64,000 nt of DNA. It comes from Rhodanobacter sp. C05. GTDB taxonomy: Bacteria; Pseudomonadota; Gammaproteobacteria; Xanthomonadales; Rhodanobacteraceae. The stretch spans positions 496,001 to 560,000 of the forward strand of contig NZ_MUNQ01000005.1 of the NCBI RefSeq assembly GCF_002001165.1, written 5' to 3'. Below are positions 34,001 through 43,703 of the stretch, piece by piece (positions within the stretch are counted from its first letter, which is position 1; each line of letters starts with the position of its first letter). Position numbers and translations under genes: made by a program. The notes beneath the pieces are model-generated. The model saw only the letters and a program-made list of their open reading frames with translations. It did no database searches and was not told where the DNA came from.

Positions 34001-36034
34001 CTAGCCTGGCGTGGTGACCCCGCTCTGGCGATAGCGCGTCCGAGCGTCGCCGAGCGCTTCTTTCAGCGGACCCAGCCAGGTCTCGTATTTCGCCCACTGA
34101 TCCATCCCGTCGCGGAATATGGGCTGACGGACCTGCTCCGAGCTGGCCGTGCGCACGCTGCGTGCGGTCTTGTGAAACTCCAGACAGGACGGCTCGAAGG
34201 CCAGTCCGCAGAAATCGAGAATTCGACGCACGCTGCTCTCGAGATCGTCGACGACGTCTTCATGATGGACACGCAGCACGCGGCCCGGCAGTACCTCATC
34301 CCAGTGTTGCATCACATCGAGATAGGTCCGGTAGTAACGCGCGATGTCTTCGACGCTGTAGGTGAATTCCTGGCCCGTGGCAAACAGCTGTTTCAGATTG
34401 CTGAAACAGCAGGCGATCGGTTCGCGCCGTACGTCGATGATCTTCGCGTTGGGCAGGATCAGATGGATCAGGCCGACATGCCGGAAGTTGTTCGGCATCT
34501 TGTCGATGAAGTACGGCGCGTTGCCGCGATAGATGCGGGTATCGCCCAGGTACTTTTCGCCAAGCCGCCGAAAATCCTCGGGCGCGAGATCGGCCAGGAC
34601 ACCCGGATAACGCGGGTTGTCGAGATCGAATTCCCGTCCCTGCAGGTCGAGCACCATGCGCGGAATCTCGCCCAGCTCATGGGTGCCTTCGACGCCCGAA
34701 TGGGATGCCAGTATCTGCTCGATCAAGGTGGAGCCGGCACGCGGCAACCCGACGATGAAGATCGGGTCCGGGCGCTGATCGCCAACGCCTTCGCGGCCGG
34801 CGAAGAACTCGCGCGTGCAGACTTCGATCTGCTGGCGCGTATTGGTTTCGATGATCTCGGCACGGTAGCGGCTCCCGGACCGTTTGAGCGCGTTGCCCTG
34901 GCTGTAATAGCGCCACGATTCGGCGTAATCACTGCGGTCCTCGAACGCCTTGCCGAGCGCGAAGCACAGATGCTGACGATCGACGGGCTGCATGGCCGGC
35001 GCTGCTTCGGCAGCGCGCATGCGGGCGATCTCCGCATCGGAGAAGCGATACGTTTTCAGGTTCGCCAGACTCCAGTAGGCATCCCCAAAATCCGGGCGTG
35101 CGGCAGCGGCGGCGCGATAGGCCTCGATCGCTTCCGCCTGCCGTCCCTGCGTCTTCAGCGAATGCGCGAGCGACAGATGCAGATCGGCCGCGCCGGGCAG
35201 CTCCTGCACAAGCTTCTGGTACAGCGTGATGGCACGCTCGTGTTCGCCCAGGCCGACGCTCGCGCTGGCGTATAGCGCCCGGTAATCGAGATGATCGGGC
35301 TCGATCGCGAGCAGCTTGCCGGCCTCTTCGCAGGCACGCTGGTACAGGTGTCGCTCGAGCAGTACGGATGCATAGTCGTAGCGTGCCGCACGATAATCCG
35401 GGGCGATCTTCAGCACGGCGTCGAGCAGGATTTCGGCATCGTCGAGCACGTCGCGCTTCAGGCCGATGCGGGCGAGCAGGCGCATCGCCTCGACATCGTT
35501 GCCGGCCCTGAGCAGATAGGCGCGGATGATCCGTTCGGCAGGGTCAAGTTCGCCATCGGAAAAATGGCTGGTCGCGTGCACGATCTCGGGTGCCAGACGC
35601 TTGAGCGTGGCAACGTGCGAGGCGGCGGTCGCCGCATTGGCGTTATCGCCCGCCATGCGGTAAAGGCCTTCGAGCAGGTTCCAGCTTGAAGGCAGCGCCG
35701 GGTTGATGTTGACCGCACGCAGCAACGCGTCGATCGCGCGCGGCGCATCGCGCTGCACCACGTAACAGTGGCCGCGCTCCTCGTGTACCCGGCTGTAATG
35801 AGGATGTTGCTGTTCCATGCGTGCCAGCGTTTGCAACGCGGCGTCGATCTGTCCCAGGTAGCGCTGGCTGCGGGCTACCAGATAGAGCATCTCGATATGG
35901 TCGGGTGTCTCGGCCAGCAACGCCTGGGCGGCCGGCAACGCGTGCGCGTGCTGCCCGTCCACCTGCAACTGACGGATGCGCTGCAGGTGAAGCTCCAGCG
36001 GCGAGAGGATCTGGTGGACTGCCGTAGTGTTCAT
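34001..36034 (-). CDS. TPR-repeat protein with C-terminal sulfotransferase domain (first copy)
   Basis: A 677-residue protein. The N-terminal 400 residues are tandem TPR motifs (for example RSQRYLGQIDAALQTLARME; HERAITLYQKLVQELPGAAD). The C-terminal domain is a PAPS-dependent sulfotransferase, with the 5'-phosphosulfate loop FIVGLPRAGSTLIEQILASH, KMPNNFRHVGLIHLILPNAK and DVRREPIACCFSNLKQLF (3'-phosphate site). No signal peptide is seen. It follows the TonB receptor gene by 84 bp on the same strand. A second, homologous sulfotransferase/TonB pair lies at 47.5-52.1 kb. The start is uncertain; a GTG/ATG frame extends to 36085. Confidence 0.85.
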   Translation of the reverse strand: MNTTAVHQILSPLELHLQRIRQLQVDGQHAHALPAAQALLAETPDHIEMLYLVARSQRYLGQIDAALQTLARMEQQHPHYSRVHEERGHCYVVQRDAPRAIDALLRAVNINPALPSSWNLLEGLYRMAGDNANAATAASHVATLKRLAPEIVHATSHFSDGELDPAERIIRAYLLRAGNDVEAMRLLARIGLKRDVLDDAEILLDAVLKIAPDYRAARYDYASVLLERHLYQRACEEAGKLLAIEPDHLDYRALYASASVGLGEHERAITLYQKLVQELPGAADLHLSLAHSLKTQGRQAEAIEAYRAAAAARPDFGDAYWSLANLKTYRFSDAEIARMRAAEAAPAMQPVDRQHLCFALGKAFEDRSDYAESWRYYSQGNALKRSGSRYRAEIIETNTRQQIEVCTREFFAGREGVGDQRPDPIFIVGLPRAGSTLIEQILASHSGVEGTHELGEIPRMVLDLQGREFDLDNPRYPGVLADLAPEDFRRLGEKYLGDTRIYRGNAPYFIDKMPNNFRHVGLIHLILPNAKIIDVRREPIACCFSNLKQLFATGQEFTYSVEDIARYYRTYLDVMQHWDEVLPGRVLRVHHEDVVDDLESSVRRILDFCGLAFEPSCLEFHKTARSVRTASSEQVRQPIFRDGMDQWAKYETWLGPLKEALGDARTRYRQSGVTTPG

Positions 36035-36118
36035 GGGGACCAAAAAAACCGTCAAATTGGGGGCAGGCTTCCAACCCACCCCCATTCTATTTGCATCGAC
36101 TTCGCACGCGATTGGCGC

Positions 36119-38767
36119 TTAGAACTTGAAGCCCACCTTCACGCCGATCACGCGCGGACGGATCGGCACCTGCGACTCGATGAACTCGGCCGAGGACGTA
36201 AACACGCTGGCGTGACTGTTGTTCAGATTGGTGCCGTATAGCGACACGTTCCAGTTGTCCTTGGCCACACCCAGCGATGCGTCGACGGTGGTATAGGCGG
36301 CCTGCAGGTAGCGCAGCTCCACCGTGGTGACGTTCGTCACGCCCGTGCCGCTCGGATAGGTTGCCGGCTGGTTGTACATCGAGCCGGTGCGGTTTGCTCC
36401 AACCTGCCAGAAGGCCTTCATGCCGTCGCCGAACGTCCAGTCGTAACGCAGGCGCAGATTGAACTGCGAACGGGGCGAGAAGGCCGGCGTGCTGCCCACT
36501 TCGCCGAACGGATTGGCGAACGACGCCACGTCGCCAATGGCTCCGGTTTCGACGATGCACGTGTTGTAGCCAGTCGACCCCGGAATATTGTTGACCAGGC
36601 ACGGCGAGTTGGTCTGCTTGGAATGGTTGAGCGAGCCCGCGCCCATGAGGGTCAAGCCATCCGTAATGCGCGCCTGGAATTGCAGTTCCAGACCCTGCAC
36701 CTTGTAGTTCGGACCATTGACCGCGAAGGTGGTGTTGCCCAGCACCAACGGGTTGAAGAACTGCATCTGCACGTTGTCCCACCGCATGTCATACACGGAG
36801 GCGTTGAACAGCAGGCGATCCTCGAGGAAGGTGCCTTTGAAACCGATTTCGTTGTTGGTCAGCGTGTCGGGCGCGTAGCTGATCGGCTTCTTGTACTGCG
36901 GCTCGCCATCAAGCTTCGCCACGTCCGAGGACGTGCGGTTGAAACCACCCGGACGGAAGCCCTGCGAGTAGGTGTAATACACCATCGTGTCCGGCGTGAT
37001 GTGCCACGTCAGGTTCGCATTACTCTTAAAGCCATTATATGTGGTGTGTGAATTTATCACCGTGTCATCGCCCACGTAGGTGCCGTTGGGGACGTTCACC
37101 TGGGCGCTGGTGGTATAGAACTCCGTACCAGTCTCCCACTCGGAGTAGTGGTAATAGCGCGTGCCGGCCGTCGCGGTCAGGACATCCGGGATGATGTCAT
37201 ACGACACCGAACCGAATGCCGCTTCCTGTTTGTAGCCACGCTGCGCGTTTTCACCGAAGGCCGTGCCAGCGGGGAGAACGACACCCGGCGAAGACTCCGC
37301 AACGGCCACGCAAGGATTACCGCCGGCGAGCGCGCTGGCGAGGTTTTGCGGCGTACAGGACGGAATCGTGTTGTAGTCGAACCGCATGTGGTCGTCGATG
37401 CTGAAGTCTTCATAGTACAGGCCGCCGATGGCACGGAAGCGATAGTCTTCCGGTGTGCTCAGGCGCAACTCGTGGCTCTGGTGCGTGCTGGCTACCTTGT
37501 CGTTCCAGTAGCCGGCCGGCGAATAGCAGGTGGGCTTGCCGGCGCTGGAAATACCCGCCGAGGTACCGGTGCATTGGTAATACATGCCACCCGCGCTGCG
37601 CGAGTAGTTGGTGTAATCCTGCTGCTCGCTGATGCGACGATTGGTGTAGCCGCCGGTGTAAACCACTGAGAGGTCGCCGATCTGGCCATTCAATGTCCAG
37701 GCGGTGTTGGTGTCATGGTCATTGTTCCAGCCCGGTACGAACGCGGTGATCTCATTGGTGCCTAGCGTCTGGCCATCCGCACCGACCGGGTACGTCGAGG
37801 ACTGGCCGTTGGCATCCATGTTCTGGTAGCTCTCGGCGATCAGGAAGTTCCAGTTATCGTTGATCTTCCACAGCCCGGACAGGCGGGCGCCCTGATAATC
37901 GACCGGATTCCAGTTGTTCTGCGCAACGCTATAGTTGTTGGCAACCGGAGTGCCGCCAGCAGCTACGTATGGAGCCATCGCACCGCCACCGTCGGTGGGC
38001 TGACGCGTGAATGTGCTCGGCACGTTGTCGATGTAACCGCCCTGATGATCGTTGAAGATGACGGCACGCACAGCGAACGTACCGGGAATGATCGGCAGGT
38101 TCAGCACCGCGTTGGCCGAATTGTTCGGGCCACCACCAGCGGTGATGCCGGTGCTGGCTTCGACGCTGCCGCTGACCTTGTCGAGATTGGGCTTGTTGGT
38201 TATGTAGCGCACCGCGCCGGCTTCGGCGCCACCGCCGAACAGGGTGCCCTGCGGGCCTTCGAGGACTTCGACGCGCTCCATGTCGGCCATGTAGATGTCG
38301 AGGTTACGCGCCGGGAACTGCATGGACTGGTCGTCAAGATAGACGGCCACGTTCGGGAACGGCGCGATGGTCGCGCTGGACTGGTTGCCAAGGAAACCGG
38401 TACTCAGGCCGCGCATGTAGATGTTGCCCTGGCCTGGACCGTTCGCGGCAAAGGTCACGTTGGGCAGGTATTTGATCAGGTCATTGAATGACGTGATGTT
38501 CAACTGCTGCAAGGTGTTGCCAGTGAAGGCCTGAATCGTGATCGGCACGACCTGGATGTCTTGGACGGTGTGCTGAGCTGTGACGGTGATCGCCTGAAGC
38601 GTGGTCGTGCTGGACGACGTATCGGCAGCCGCGGCAGCGGTTGGTGTCGCAGCGGTGGTTGCGGCCGGCGCGTTGTTGGTGGGTTTGTCGTTGTCATCAG
38701 CTGCGTAAGCCGCATGACTAGCAACCAACGCAGTCAGCACCGCGAAGGCAATCTTGTTGATTTTCAA
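36119..38767 (-). CDS. TonB-dependent receptor (phosphonate-locus copy)
   Basis: An 882-residue outer-membrane receptor. A signal peptide (IAFAVLTALVASHAAYAA) is followed by a low-complexity Thr/Ala linker, then the TonB-box/plug region (LQAITVTAQHTVQDIQVVPI; FNDLIKYLPNVTFAANGPGQ; VEVLEGPQGTLFGGGAEAGA). The long beta-barrel ends in IGVKVGFKF with the terminal aromatic residue needed for assembly. It lies between phnM and phnF, with two TTGTCTAG half sites about 180 bp upstream, so it is probably in the PhnF regulon and may import an organophosphonate or a phosphonate-containing molecule. Substrate specificity is inference. Confidence 0.9.
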   Translation of the reverse strand: MKINKIAFAVLTALVASHAAYAADDNDKPTNNAPAATTAATPTAAAAADTSSSTTTLQAITVTAQHTVQDIQVVPITIQAFTGNTLQQLNITSFNDLIKYLPNVTFAANGPGQGNIYMRGLSTGFLGNQSSATIAPFPNVAVYLDDQSMQFPARNLDIYMADMERVEVLEGPQGTLFGGGAEAGAVRYITNKPNLDKVSGSVEASTGITAGGGPNNSANAVLNLPIIPGTFAVRAVIFNDHQGGYIDNVPSTFTRQPTDGGGAMAPYVAAGGTPVANNYSVAQNNWNPVDYQGARLSGLWKINDNWNFLIAESYQNMDANGQSSTYPVGADGQTLGTNEITAFVPGWNNDHDTNTAWTLNGQIGDLSVVYTGGYTNRRISEQQDYTNYSRSAGGMYYQCTGTSAGISSAGKPTCYSPAGYWNDKVASTHQSHELRLSTPEDYRFRAIGGLYYEDFSIDDHMRFDYNTIPSCTPQNLASALAGGNPCVAVAESSPGVVLPAGTAFGENAQRGYKQEAAFGSVSYDIIPDVLTATAGTRYYHYSEWETGTEFYTTSAQVNVPNGTYVGDDTVINSHTTYNGFKSNANLTWHITPDTMVYYTYSQGFRPGGFNRTSSDVAKLDGEPQYKKPISYAPDTLTNNEIGFKGTFLEDRLLFNASVYDMRWDNVQMQFFNPLVLGNTTFAVNGPNYKVQGLELQFQARITDGLTLMGAGSLNHSKQTNSPCLVNNIPGSTGYNTCIVETGAIGDVASFANPFGEVGSTPAFSPRSQFNLRLRYDWTFGDGMKAFWQVGANRTGSMYNQPATYPSGTGVTNVTTVELRYLQAAYTTVDASLGVAKDNWNVSLYGTNLNNSHASVFTSSAEFIESQVPIRPRVIGVKVGFKF

Positions 38768-38943
38768 AGGTCTCTCCAGATGGGCTGTAGCCGGATGTCA
38801 CCAGTAAGGCGAGTGGAAATGTGCGGGCGTCTCCCTGGGTACGCCTTGCTGATGACGGCACGTACCATTTCAACCGCTTCTGATTGCACGGAGGTTGTGC
38901 GGGGATTGCGCCATGCCTTCGCGGAACCGACATCCCGGGCTGC

Positions 38944-38965
38944 TTGTCTAGACCGACTTGTCTAG
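38944..38965. promoter_or_regulatory. Direct repeat of PhnF-type half sites upstream of the TonB receptor gene
   Basis: TTGTCTAG at 38944-38951 and again at 38958-38965, 14 bp apart. Each equals the left half of the palindromes at phnF and phnG, and the first is followed by AC to give TCTAGAC. This links the receptor to the phn regulon, though the arrangement is not the full palindrome. Confidence 0.55.
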
Positions 38966-39004
38966 CAACCTGTCTGCATCACCCGCCCGCTAGCCGACAT
39001 GCGG

Positions 39005-39060
39005 ACTGACTCCCTCCCCTGCGGTCGAAGGGAGTCCCTTTCGGGGCAAGCAGGAGGAGG
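39005..39060. repeat. Degenerate G-rich palindrome between phnM and the TonB receptor gene
   Basis: CTCCCTCCCCTGCGG at the left and GCAGGAGGAGGGG at the right surround GAAGGGAGTCCCTTTC. It is a diverged copy of the palindrome between ntrB and ntrC (13297-13351). Confidence 0.7.
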
Positions 39061-39086
39061 GGTGCAAGGCATCGCACAAAAAGAAA

Positions 39087-40229
39087 TCAGAACGAGCGCT
39101 GCCCGCTCACCCACACGTTGCGCACGATGGGCAGACCATCCACATCGCGCATGCGCACCACATCGGCGCGCATGCCGGCCTTGAGTTGTCCGCGATCGTC
39201 GAAACCCAGCGCCTTCGCGGGGTTCCTGCTTACGGTGGCCATGGCGCGCGGCATCGACCAGCCCGCTTCCGTGTGCAACATGAAAGCACCGTGCAGCAGG
39301 CTGGCCGGCACGTAGTCGGACGACAACATGTCGAGACGATCGGTGCGCGCCAGATCCAGCGCCGCCACATTGCCCGAGTGCGAACCGCGACGCACCACGT
39401 TGGGGGCACCCATCACCGTGACGAGTCCATGCGCGTGAGCGGCAGCGGCTGCCTCCTGGGTGGTGGGAAACTCCGAAATCGTCACGCCGATGCGTTGCGC
39501 ATGGTCGACTTGCTGCGCATCCGTATCGTCATGGCTGGCCAGCGTCATGTTCCTGCCATGTGACATGGCAAGTACGGCGCTCTCGTGCTTGGCACTGTAT
39601 CTGGCCTGCTGCTCGGTACGGCGCTTCACCACCTCGGCGAATTCGTCTTCGGTCCAGCTCATGTGGTTCTTGCTGTAATACTTGCGGTATTGCTGCAGAT
39701 CGCGGTACTGGCGCTGACCCGGCGTGTGATCCATCAGCGAAAGCAGACGCACACTGCTGTGATCCATCAGAGGCTCCAGCGCCTCGAGCAGGCGTGGATA
39801 GGCCAGTTCGCAGCGCAGATGAATCCAGTGATCCGCGCGCAATGCCCCGCTGGCCTGCCCCGCCAGAATGGCATCGTAAGTACTGCGCAAGGTTTCGATG
39901 CGCACGCTTTCCTCTTCCAGATCGCCCACCGACAGCGCATCGAATACGGTGGTGATGCCGGCCGCCACGATCTGTGCATCGTGCGTCAGCACGGCGGACA
40001 GCGAGGGCCAGATCACGCCGGCGCGCGGCATCAGGTGTTTTTCCAGATTGTCGGTGTGCAATTCAATCAGTCCGGGAACGACGTAATCGCCCTCGCAATC
40101 AATCGCACCGGGCGCCTGGGTCGAGCCTTCTTCCACCAGCCGGATCACGCCATTGCGGGCGATCAGCGTGCCGTGCAGGACACCATCGTCGAGCACGATG
40201 CGCGCATTGGTCAGAACTAGATCATTCAT
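39087..40229 (-). CDS. phnM: Alpha-D-ribose 1-methylphosphonate 5-triphosphate diphosphatase PhnM
   Basis: A 380-residue amidohydrolase-fold enzyme removing pyrophosphate from the triphosphorylated phosphonate riboside. Motifs include the metal site VVPGLIELHTDNLEKHLMPR, DHTPGQRQYRD (the PhnM signature), SHDDTDAQQVDHA and GAPNVVRRGSHSGN. The family is about 380 residues, so it is complete. ATG 40229 follows GAGGCGACC; an ATG eight codons upstream is less likely. It lies 51 bp after phnL and is the last gene of the phnGHIJKLM operon. Confidence 0.95.
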   Translation of the reverse strand: MNDLVLTNARIVLDDGVLHGTLIARNGVIRLVEEGSTQAPGAIDCEGDYVVPGLIELHTDNLEKHLMPRAGVIWPSLSAVLTHDAQIVAAGITTVFDALSVGDLEEESVRIETLRSTYDAILAGQASGALRADHWIHLRCELAYPRLLEALEPLMDHSSVRLLSLMDHTPGQRQYRDLQQYRKYYSKNHMSWTEDEFAEVVKRRTEQQARYSAKHESAVLAMSHGRNMTLASHDDTDAQQVDHAQRIGVTISEFPTTQEAAAAAHAHGLVTVMGAPNVVRRGSHSGNVAALDLARTDRLDMLSSDYVPASLLHGAFMLHTEAGWSMPRAMATVSRNPAKALGFDDRGQLKAGMRADVVRMRDVDGLPIVRNVWVSGQRSF

Positions 40230-40280
40230 GGTCGCCTCAACGAAAGGGGTCATTTATGGACGGGCTGTCAAAACAGCCCA

Positions 40281-40982
40281 TCAGGCGGCTTCGAGAGCCT
40301 GCATCGGGAACACGCGCGTGGCGACGCGATCGCGCATGTCCTCGTCGTGGAAAATACCGAGCACGCCGGAACCGGCAGCGCGCGCTTCGGCCAGCAGCTC
40401 CGCCACCACGACCCGGTTGTCGGCGTCGAGCGAAGCGGTCGGTTCGTCCAGCAGCAGCACCGGTCGCGGCACGATCAAGCCACGCGCAATATTCACGCGT
40501 TGTTGCTCGCCACCGGAGAAAGTGCCCGGCGGCAAAGGCCACAGACGTTCCGGCACGTTCAAGCGACGCAGCAGATCGGCGGCGCGCTGGCGCGCTGCTT
40601 GCGGATCGGCGCCCGCCTGTAACAGCGGTTCGGCAACGATATCCAGCGCCGGCACGCGCGGAATCACGCGCAGGAACTGGCTTACGTAACCAAGAGTCTG
40701 GCGGCGAACCTCCAGCATCTCATGCGGCGTGGCCTTGGCCAGATCGAGCCAGCGTCCCGCGTGGCGCACGTGCACCGCGCCGTAGCTCGGCCGGTAGTTC
40801 GCATAGATCACCCGCAGCAAGGTGCTCTTGCCCGCGCCCGACGGACCGGACAGCACCACGCATTCCCCCGCATGCAGGCGCAGGTCCAGACCGCGCAGCA
40901 CGTCCAGGCGCGCGCCGTGCTGATGGTGCAATTCAAAGGACTTGCTGAGGTCGCGCAGTTCAAGCATCAAGGTCGCGGTCAT
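40281..40982 (-). CDS. phnL: ABC-type ATPase PhnL of the C-P lyase system
   Basis: A 233-residue ATPase: Walker A GPSGAGKSTLLR, Q loop YVSQFLR, signature FSGGEQQRVNIARG, Walker B VLLLDEPTASLD. PhnL associates with the PhnGHIJ core and is required for C-P bond cleavage, although it is ABC-like and not part of a transporter. The ATG at 40982 overlaps the phnK stop by four bases. Confidence 0.94.
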   Translation of the reverse strand: MTATLMLELRDLSKSFELHHQHGARLDVLRGLDLRLHAGECVVLSGPSGAGKSTLLRVIYANYRPSYGAVHVRHAGRWLDLAKATPHEMLEVRRQTLGYVSQFLRVIPRVPALDIVAEPLLQAGADPQAARQRAADLLRRLNVPERLWPLPPGTFSGGEQQRVNIARGLIVPRPVLLLDEPTASLDADNRVVVAELLAEARAAGSGVLGIFHDEDMRDRVATRVFPMQALEAA

Positions 40983-41749
40983 GTGGTCAATACCGAAGAA
41001 ACGAGCAATTGCGTATACGGATGTTGCGGATCGTCGAGGATCTGATCGGTAAGGCCGGTTTCGACCACGCGGCCGCCCTGCATCACGATCGTGCGCGCGG
41101 CGAGCAGGCGCGCCACGGCAAGATCGTGGGTCACCATCACGGCCGCCAGGCCCAGTTCGTTGACCAGTCCGCGCAACAGATCGAGGATGCGCGCCTGCAC
41201 CGAGACATCGAGGCCGGCGGTGGGTTCGTCCATGAACACCAGCCGCGGCTGCGTCACCAGCGTGCGGGCGATCTGCAGGCGCTGCTGCATGCCGCCGGAA
41301 AAGCTGGTGGGCGCATCGTCGATGCGCGCGGCGTCGATCTCCACCCGCTCCAGCCAGCTGCGTGCGATACCGCGCAGCTGACTGTAATTGCGCATGCCCA
41401 GCGCCATCAGACGCTCGGCAACGTTGGCGCCAGCGCTCACGTTGAGACGCAAGCCGTCGCGCGGATTCTGGGTCACGAAACCCCATTCCTCGCGCGCAAG
41501 GCGACGGCGGTCGGCTTCGCTCAGCGTGCCCAGCTCCAGCCATTCGCCATCGCGCTGGCGATAACGCACCGTGCCGGCACTGGGTGCCAGCTGGGCGGCA
41601 ACGGTGCTGAGCAAGGTCGACTTGCCCGAACCCGATTCGCCCACCACACACAACAGTTCGCCCGGATGCAGATCGAAGCTCACATCTTCGCAACCGATGC
41701 GTTGCCCGTAGTGACGACTCAGGCCGCGTACCTGCAGCAACGCGCTCAT
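40979..41749 (-). CDS. phnK: ABC-type ATPase PhnK of the C-P lyase complex
   Basis: A 256-residue ATPase: Walker A GESGSGKSTLLS, FVTQNPRDGLRLNVSAGANV (PhnK-specific region after the Q loop), signature FSGGMQQRLQIART and Walker B LVFMDEPTAGLDVSVQ. PhnK docks on PhnJ in the core complex. It has four-base overlaps with phnJ upstream and phnL downstream. Confidence 0.95.
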   Translation of the reverse strand: MSALLQVRGLSRHYGQRIGCEDVSFDLHPGELLCVVGESGSGKSTLLSTVAAQLAPSAGTVRYRQRDGEWLELGTLSEADRRRLAREEWGFVTQNPRDGLRLNVSAGANVAERLMALGMRNYSQLRGIARSWLERVEIDAARIDDAPTSFSGGMQQRLQIARTLVTQPRLVFMDEPTAGLDVSVQARILDLLRGLVNELGLAAVMVTHDLAVARLLAARTIVMQGGRVVETGLTDQILDDPQHPYTQLLVSSVLTT

Positions 41750-42585
41750 GCCTGCGCCTCCGCACGGCGGTCGCCGCAGAAATCGGTGTCGGAACAGACG
41801 AACATGCGCGAACCGCGGTCGTCGACGATCACTTCGTCTAGATAACTTTCAGCGGATCCACACAGCTCGCACCGATGTTCCCAGCGCTGGATCTCGAAGG
41901 GATGATCGTCGAAGGCCAGGCTCTCCACCTTCGTGTATGGCGGAATCGCGTAGAGGCGCTTTTCGCGGCCGGCGCCAAACAGCATCAGCGCGGGGGAGCG
42001 GTCCAGCTTGGGATTGTCGAACTTCGGAATCGGCGAAGGCGAGGTGAGAAAGCGGTCATCGACCAGCACCGGGTAGTCGTAACTGGTGGCGATGTGCCCG
42101 TACTGGGCGATGTCTTCGTACAGCTTGACGTGCATGAGTCCGTAGTCGGCCAGGGCGTGCAGGGTGCGTGTTTCGGCTTCGCGGGGCTCCAGCGTGCGCA
42201 GCGGTTCGGGCTCGGGCACCTGGAACACCAGGATCTGATCTTCCCGCAACGGTGTTTCAGGAATGCGATGGCGGGTCTGGATCAGGCTGGCATCGACGGT
42301 GTGCTCGGTCGTTTCCACCCCGGCGACACGGGCAAAGAAGCGGCGGATGTTCACCGCATTGGTGGTGTCGTCCGCGCCTTGATCGATCACTTTCAGGATA
42401 TCGTCACGCCCAAGCAGGGCCGCCGTCACCTGGATGCCGCCCGTACCCCAGCCATACGGCAAGGGCATTTCTCGACTGCCGAACGGCACCTGATAACCCG
42501 GAATTGCCACCGCCTTGAGCAGGGCGCGGCGCAACATGCGCTTGGTGTCTTCGTCGAGGAAGGCGAAGTTGTAGCTTGGCGTCAT
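41746..42585 (-). CDS. phnJ: C-P lyase radical SAM enzyme PhnJ
   Basis: A 279-residue enzyme that cleaves the carbon-phosphorus bond using a [4Fe-4S] cluster and S-adenosylmethionine. The C-terminal cysteine set CELCGSAE...CSDTDFC, spaced as in PhnJ, holds the cluster and the catalytic thiyl cysteine. The N-terminal LDEDTKRMLRRALLKAVAIP and PFGSREMPLPYGWGTGGIQV are diagnostic. It overlaps phnI and phnK by four bases each. Confidence 0.97.
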   Translation of the reverse strand: MTPSYNFAFLDEDTKRMLRRALLKAVAIPGYQVPFGSREMPLPYGWGTGGIQVTAALLGRDDILKVIDQGADDTTNAVNIRRFFARVAGVETTEHTVDASLIQTRHRIPETPLREDQILVFQVPEPEPLRTLEPREAETRTLHALADYGLMHVKLYEDIAQYGHIATSYDYPVLVDDRFLTSPSPIPKFDNPKLDRSPALMLFGAGREKRLYAIPPYTKVESLAFDDHPFEIQRWEHRCELCGSAESYLDEVIVDDRGSRMFVCSDTDFCGDRRAEAQA

Positions 42586-43703
42586 GGCTGGACCTCCTCG
42601 GCCATGCGCGCCGGCTCTGCATCAGCCGGCTGCACATCAACCTGCGCCGTCGCATGCTGTGCACTCAGCGTGCGCAACAACGACAGCTCGGCCTGGAAAT
42701 CCACGTAATGCGGCAGTTTCAGATGTTGCACGAAACCCGACGCCTCGACACTGTCCGAGTGCGACAGCACGAATTCCTGATTCTGCGCCGGCGCGTAGTT
42801 CGGCTCCCCCAGTTCGTCGCAGCGCAAGGCACGATCGACCAGGGCCATCGACATCGCCTTGCGTTCGCCTTCGCCCATGCTCAGCCCGTAGCCGCGCGTG
42901 AATTGTGGCGGCACGCCATTGCCGCCATGAAACTGGTTGATCATCTGGCACTCGGTCAGCTTGATCGCGCCGATCTCGATCGTGAAACCCAGTTCCTCCG
43001 GGCACACGCATACGTCCACTTCACCCATGCGGATCTCGCCCGCGAACGGATGGCTTTCCGCGTAACCGCGCTGCGTGGAATAGGCCATGCCGAGCAGAAA
43101 GCCTTCGTCGCCGCGTGCCAGGTTTTGCAGACGGGTGGCGCGGTCGGCCGGGAAGATCAGCGGTTCGCGGGTCAGATCCATCGGCTCCGGATCGTCGCCG
43201 GCATCGATGCGTTCGATCAACGCTTCTGCATCGAGCAGATCAAGCACGCGCGGCATGCAGCCGGGCAACGGCGCATCGGCGGGTTGGATGGCGACGGGCT
43301 GCGTCGCGTCGAACTCCAGCAAGCGCTGCGTATAGTCGTAAGTGGGTCCCAGCACCTGGCCGCCCGGCACGTCCTTGAACGTGCCCGACACGCGGCGATG
43401 CACGCGCATCGTGGTGGTATCCAGCGGCTCGGTGTAGCCAAAGCGCGGCAAGGTCGTGCGGTAGGCGCGCAGCAGGAAGATCGCCTCGAGCATGTCGCCC
43501 GCCGCCTGGCGGATCGCCAGCGCAGCAAGCTCTTCATCGTACAGCGAACCTTCCTGCATCACCCGCGCGACGCCCAGACGCAGCTGCTCACGGATCTGCG
43601 CAAGTTCGAGTTCCGGCACGGCGGTGTCACCACGACGTGCCTCGGCCAGCAATTCCAGCGAACGGGCAATCGCCTGCTCGCCGCCTTTCACGGCAACGTA
43701 CAT
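42582..43703 (-). CDS. phnI: C-P lyase core subunit PhnI
   Basis: A 373-residue subunit that, with PhnGHL, attaches phosphonate to the ribose of ATP, displacing adenine. Diagnostic stretches are MYVAVKGGEQAI at the start, GYTEPLDTTTMRVHRRVSGT, GFLLGMAYSTQRGYAESHPF and PPQFTRGYGLSMGEGERKAM. The start overlaps the phnH stop as TGATG. Length is normal for the family. Confidence 0.97.
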   Translation of the reverse strand: MYVAVKGGEQAIARSLELLAEARRGDTAVPELELAQIREQLRLGVARVMQEGSLYDEELAALAIRQAAGDMLEAIFLLRAYRTTLPRFGYTEPLDTTTMRVHRRVSGTFKDVPGGQVLGPTYDYTQRLLEFDATQPVAIQPADAPLPGCMPRVLDLLDAEALIERIDAGDDPEPMDLTREPLIFPADRATRLQNLARGDEGFLLGMAYSTQRGYAESHPFAGEIRMGEVDVCVCPEELGFTIEIGAIKLTECQMINQFHGGNGVPPQFTRGYGLSMGEGERKAMSMALVDRALRCDELGEPNYAPAQNQEFVLSHSDSVEASGFVQHLKLPHYVDFQAELSLLRTLSAQHATAQVDVQPADAEPARMAEEVQP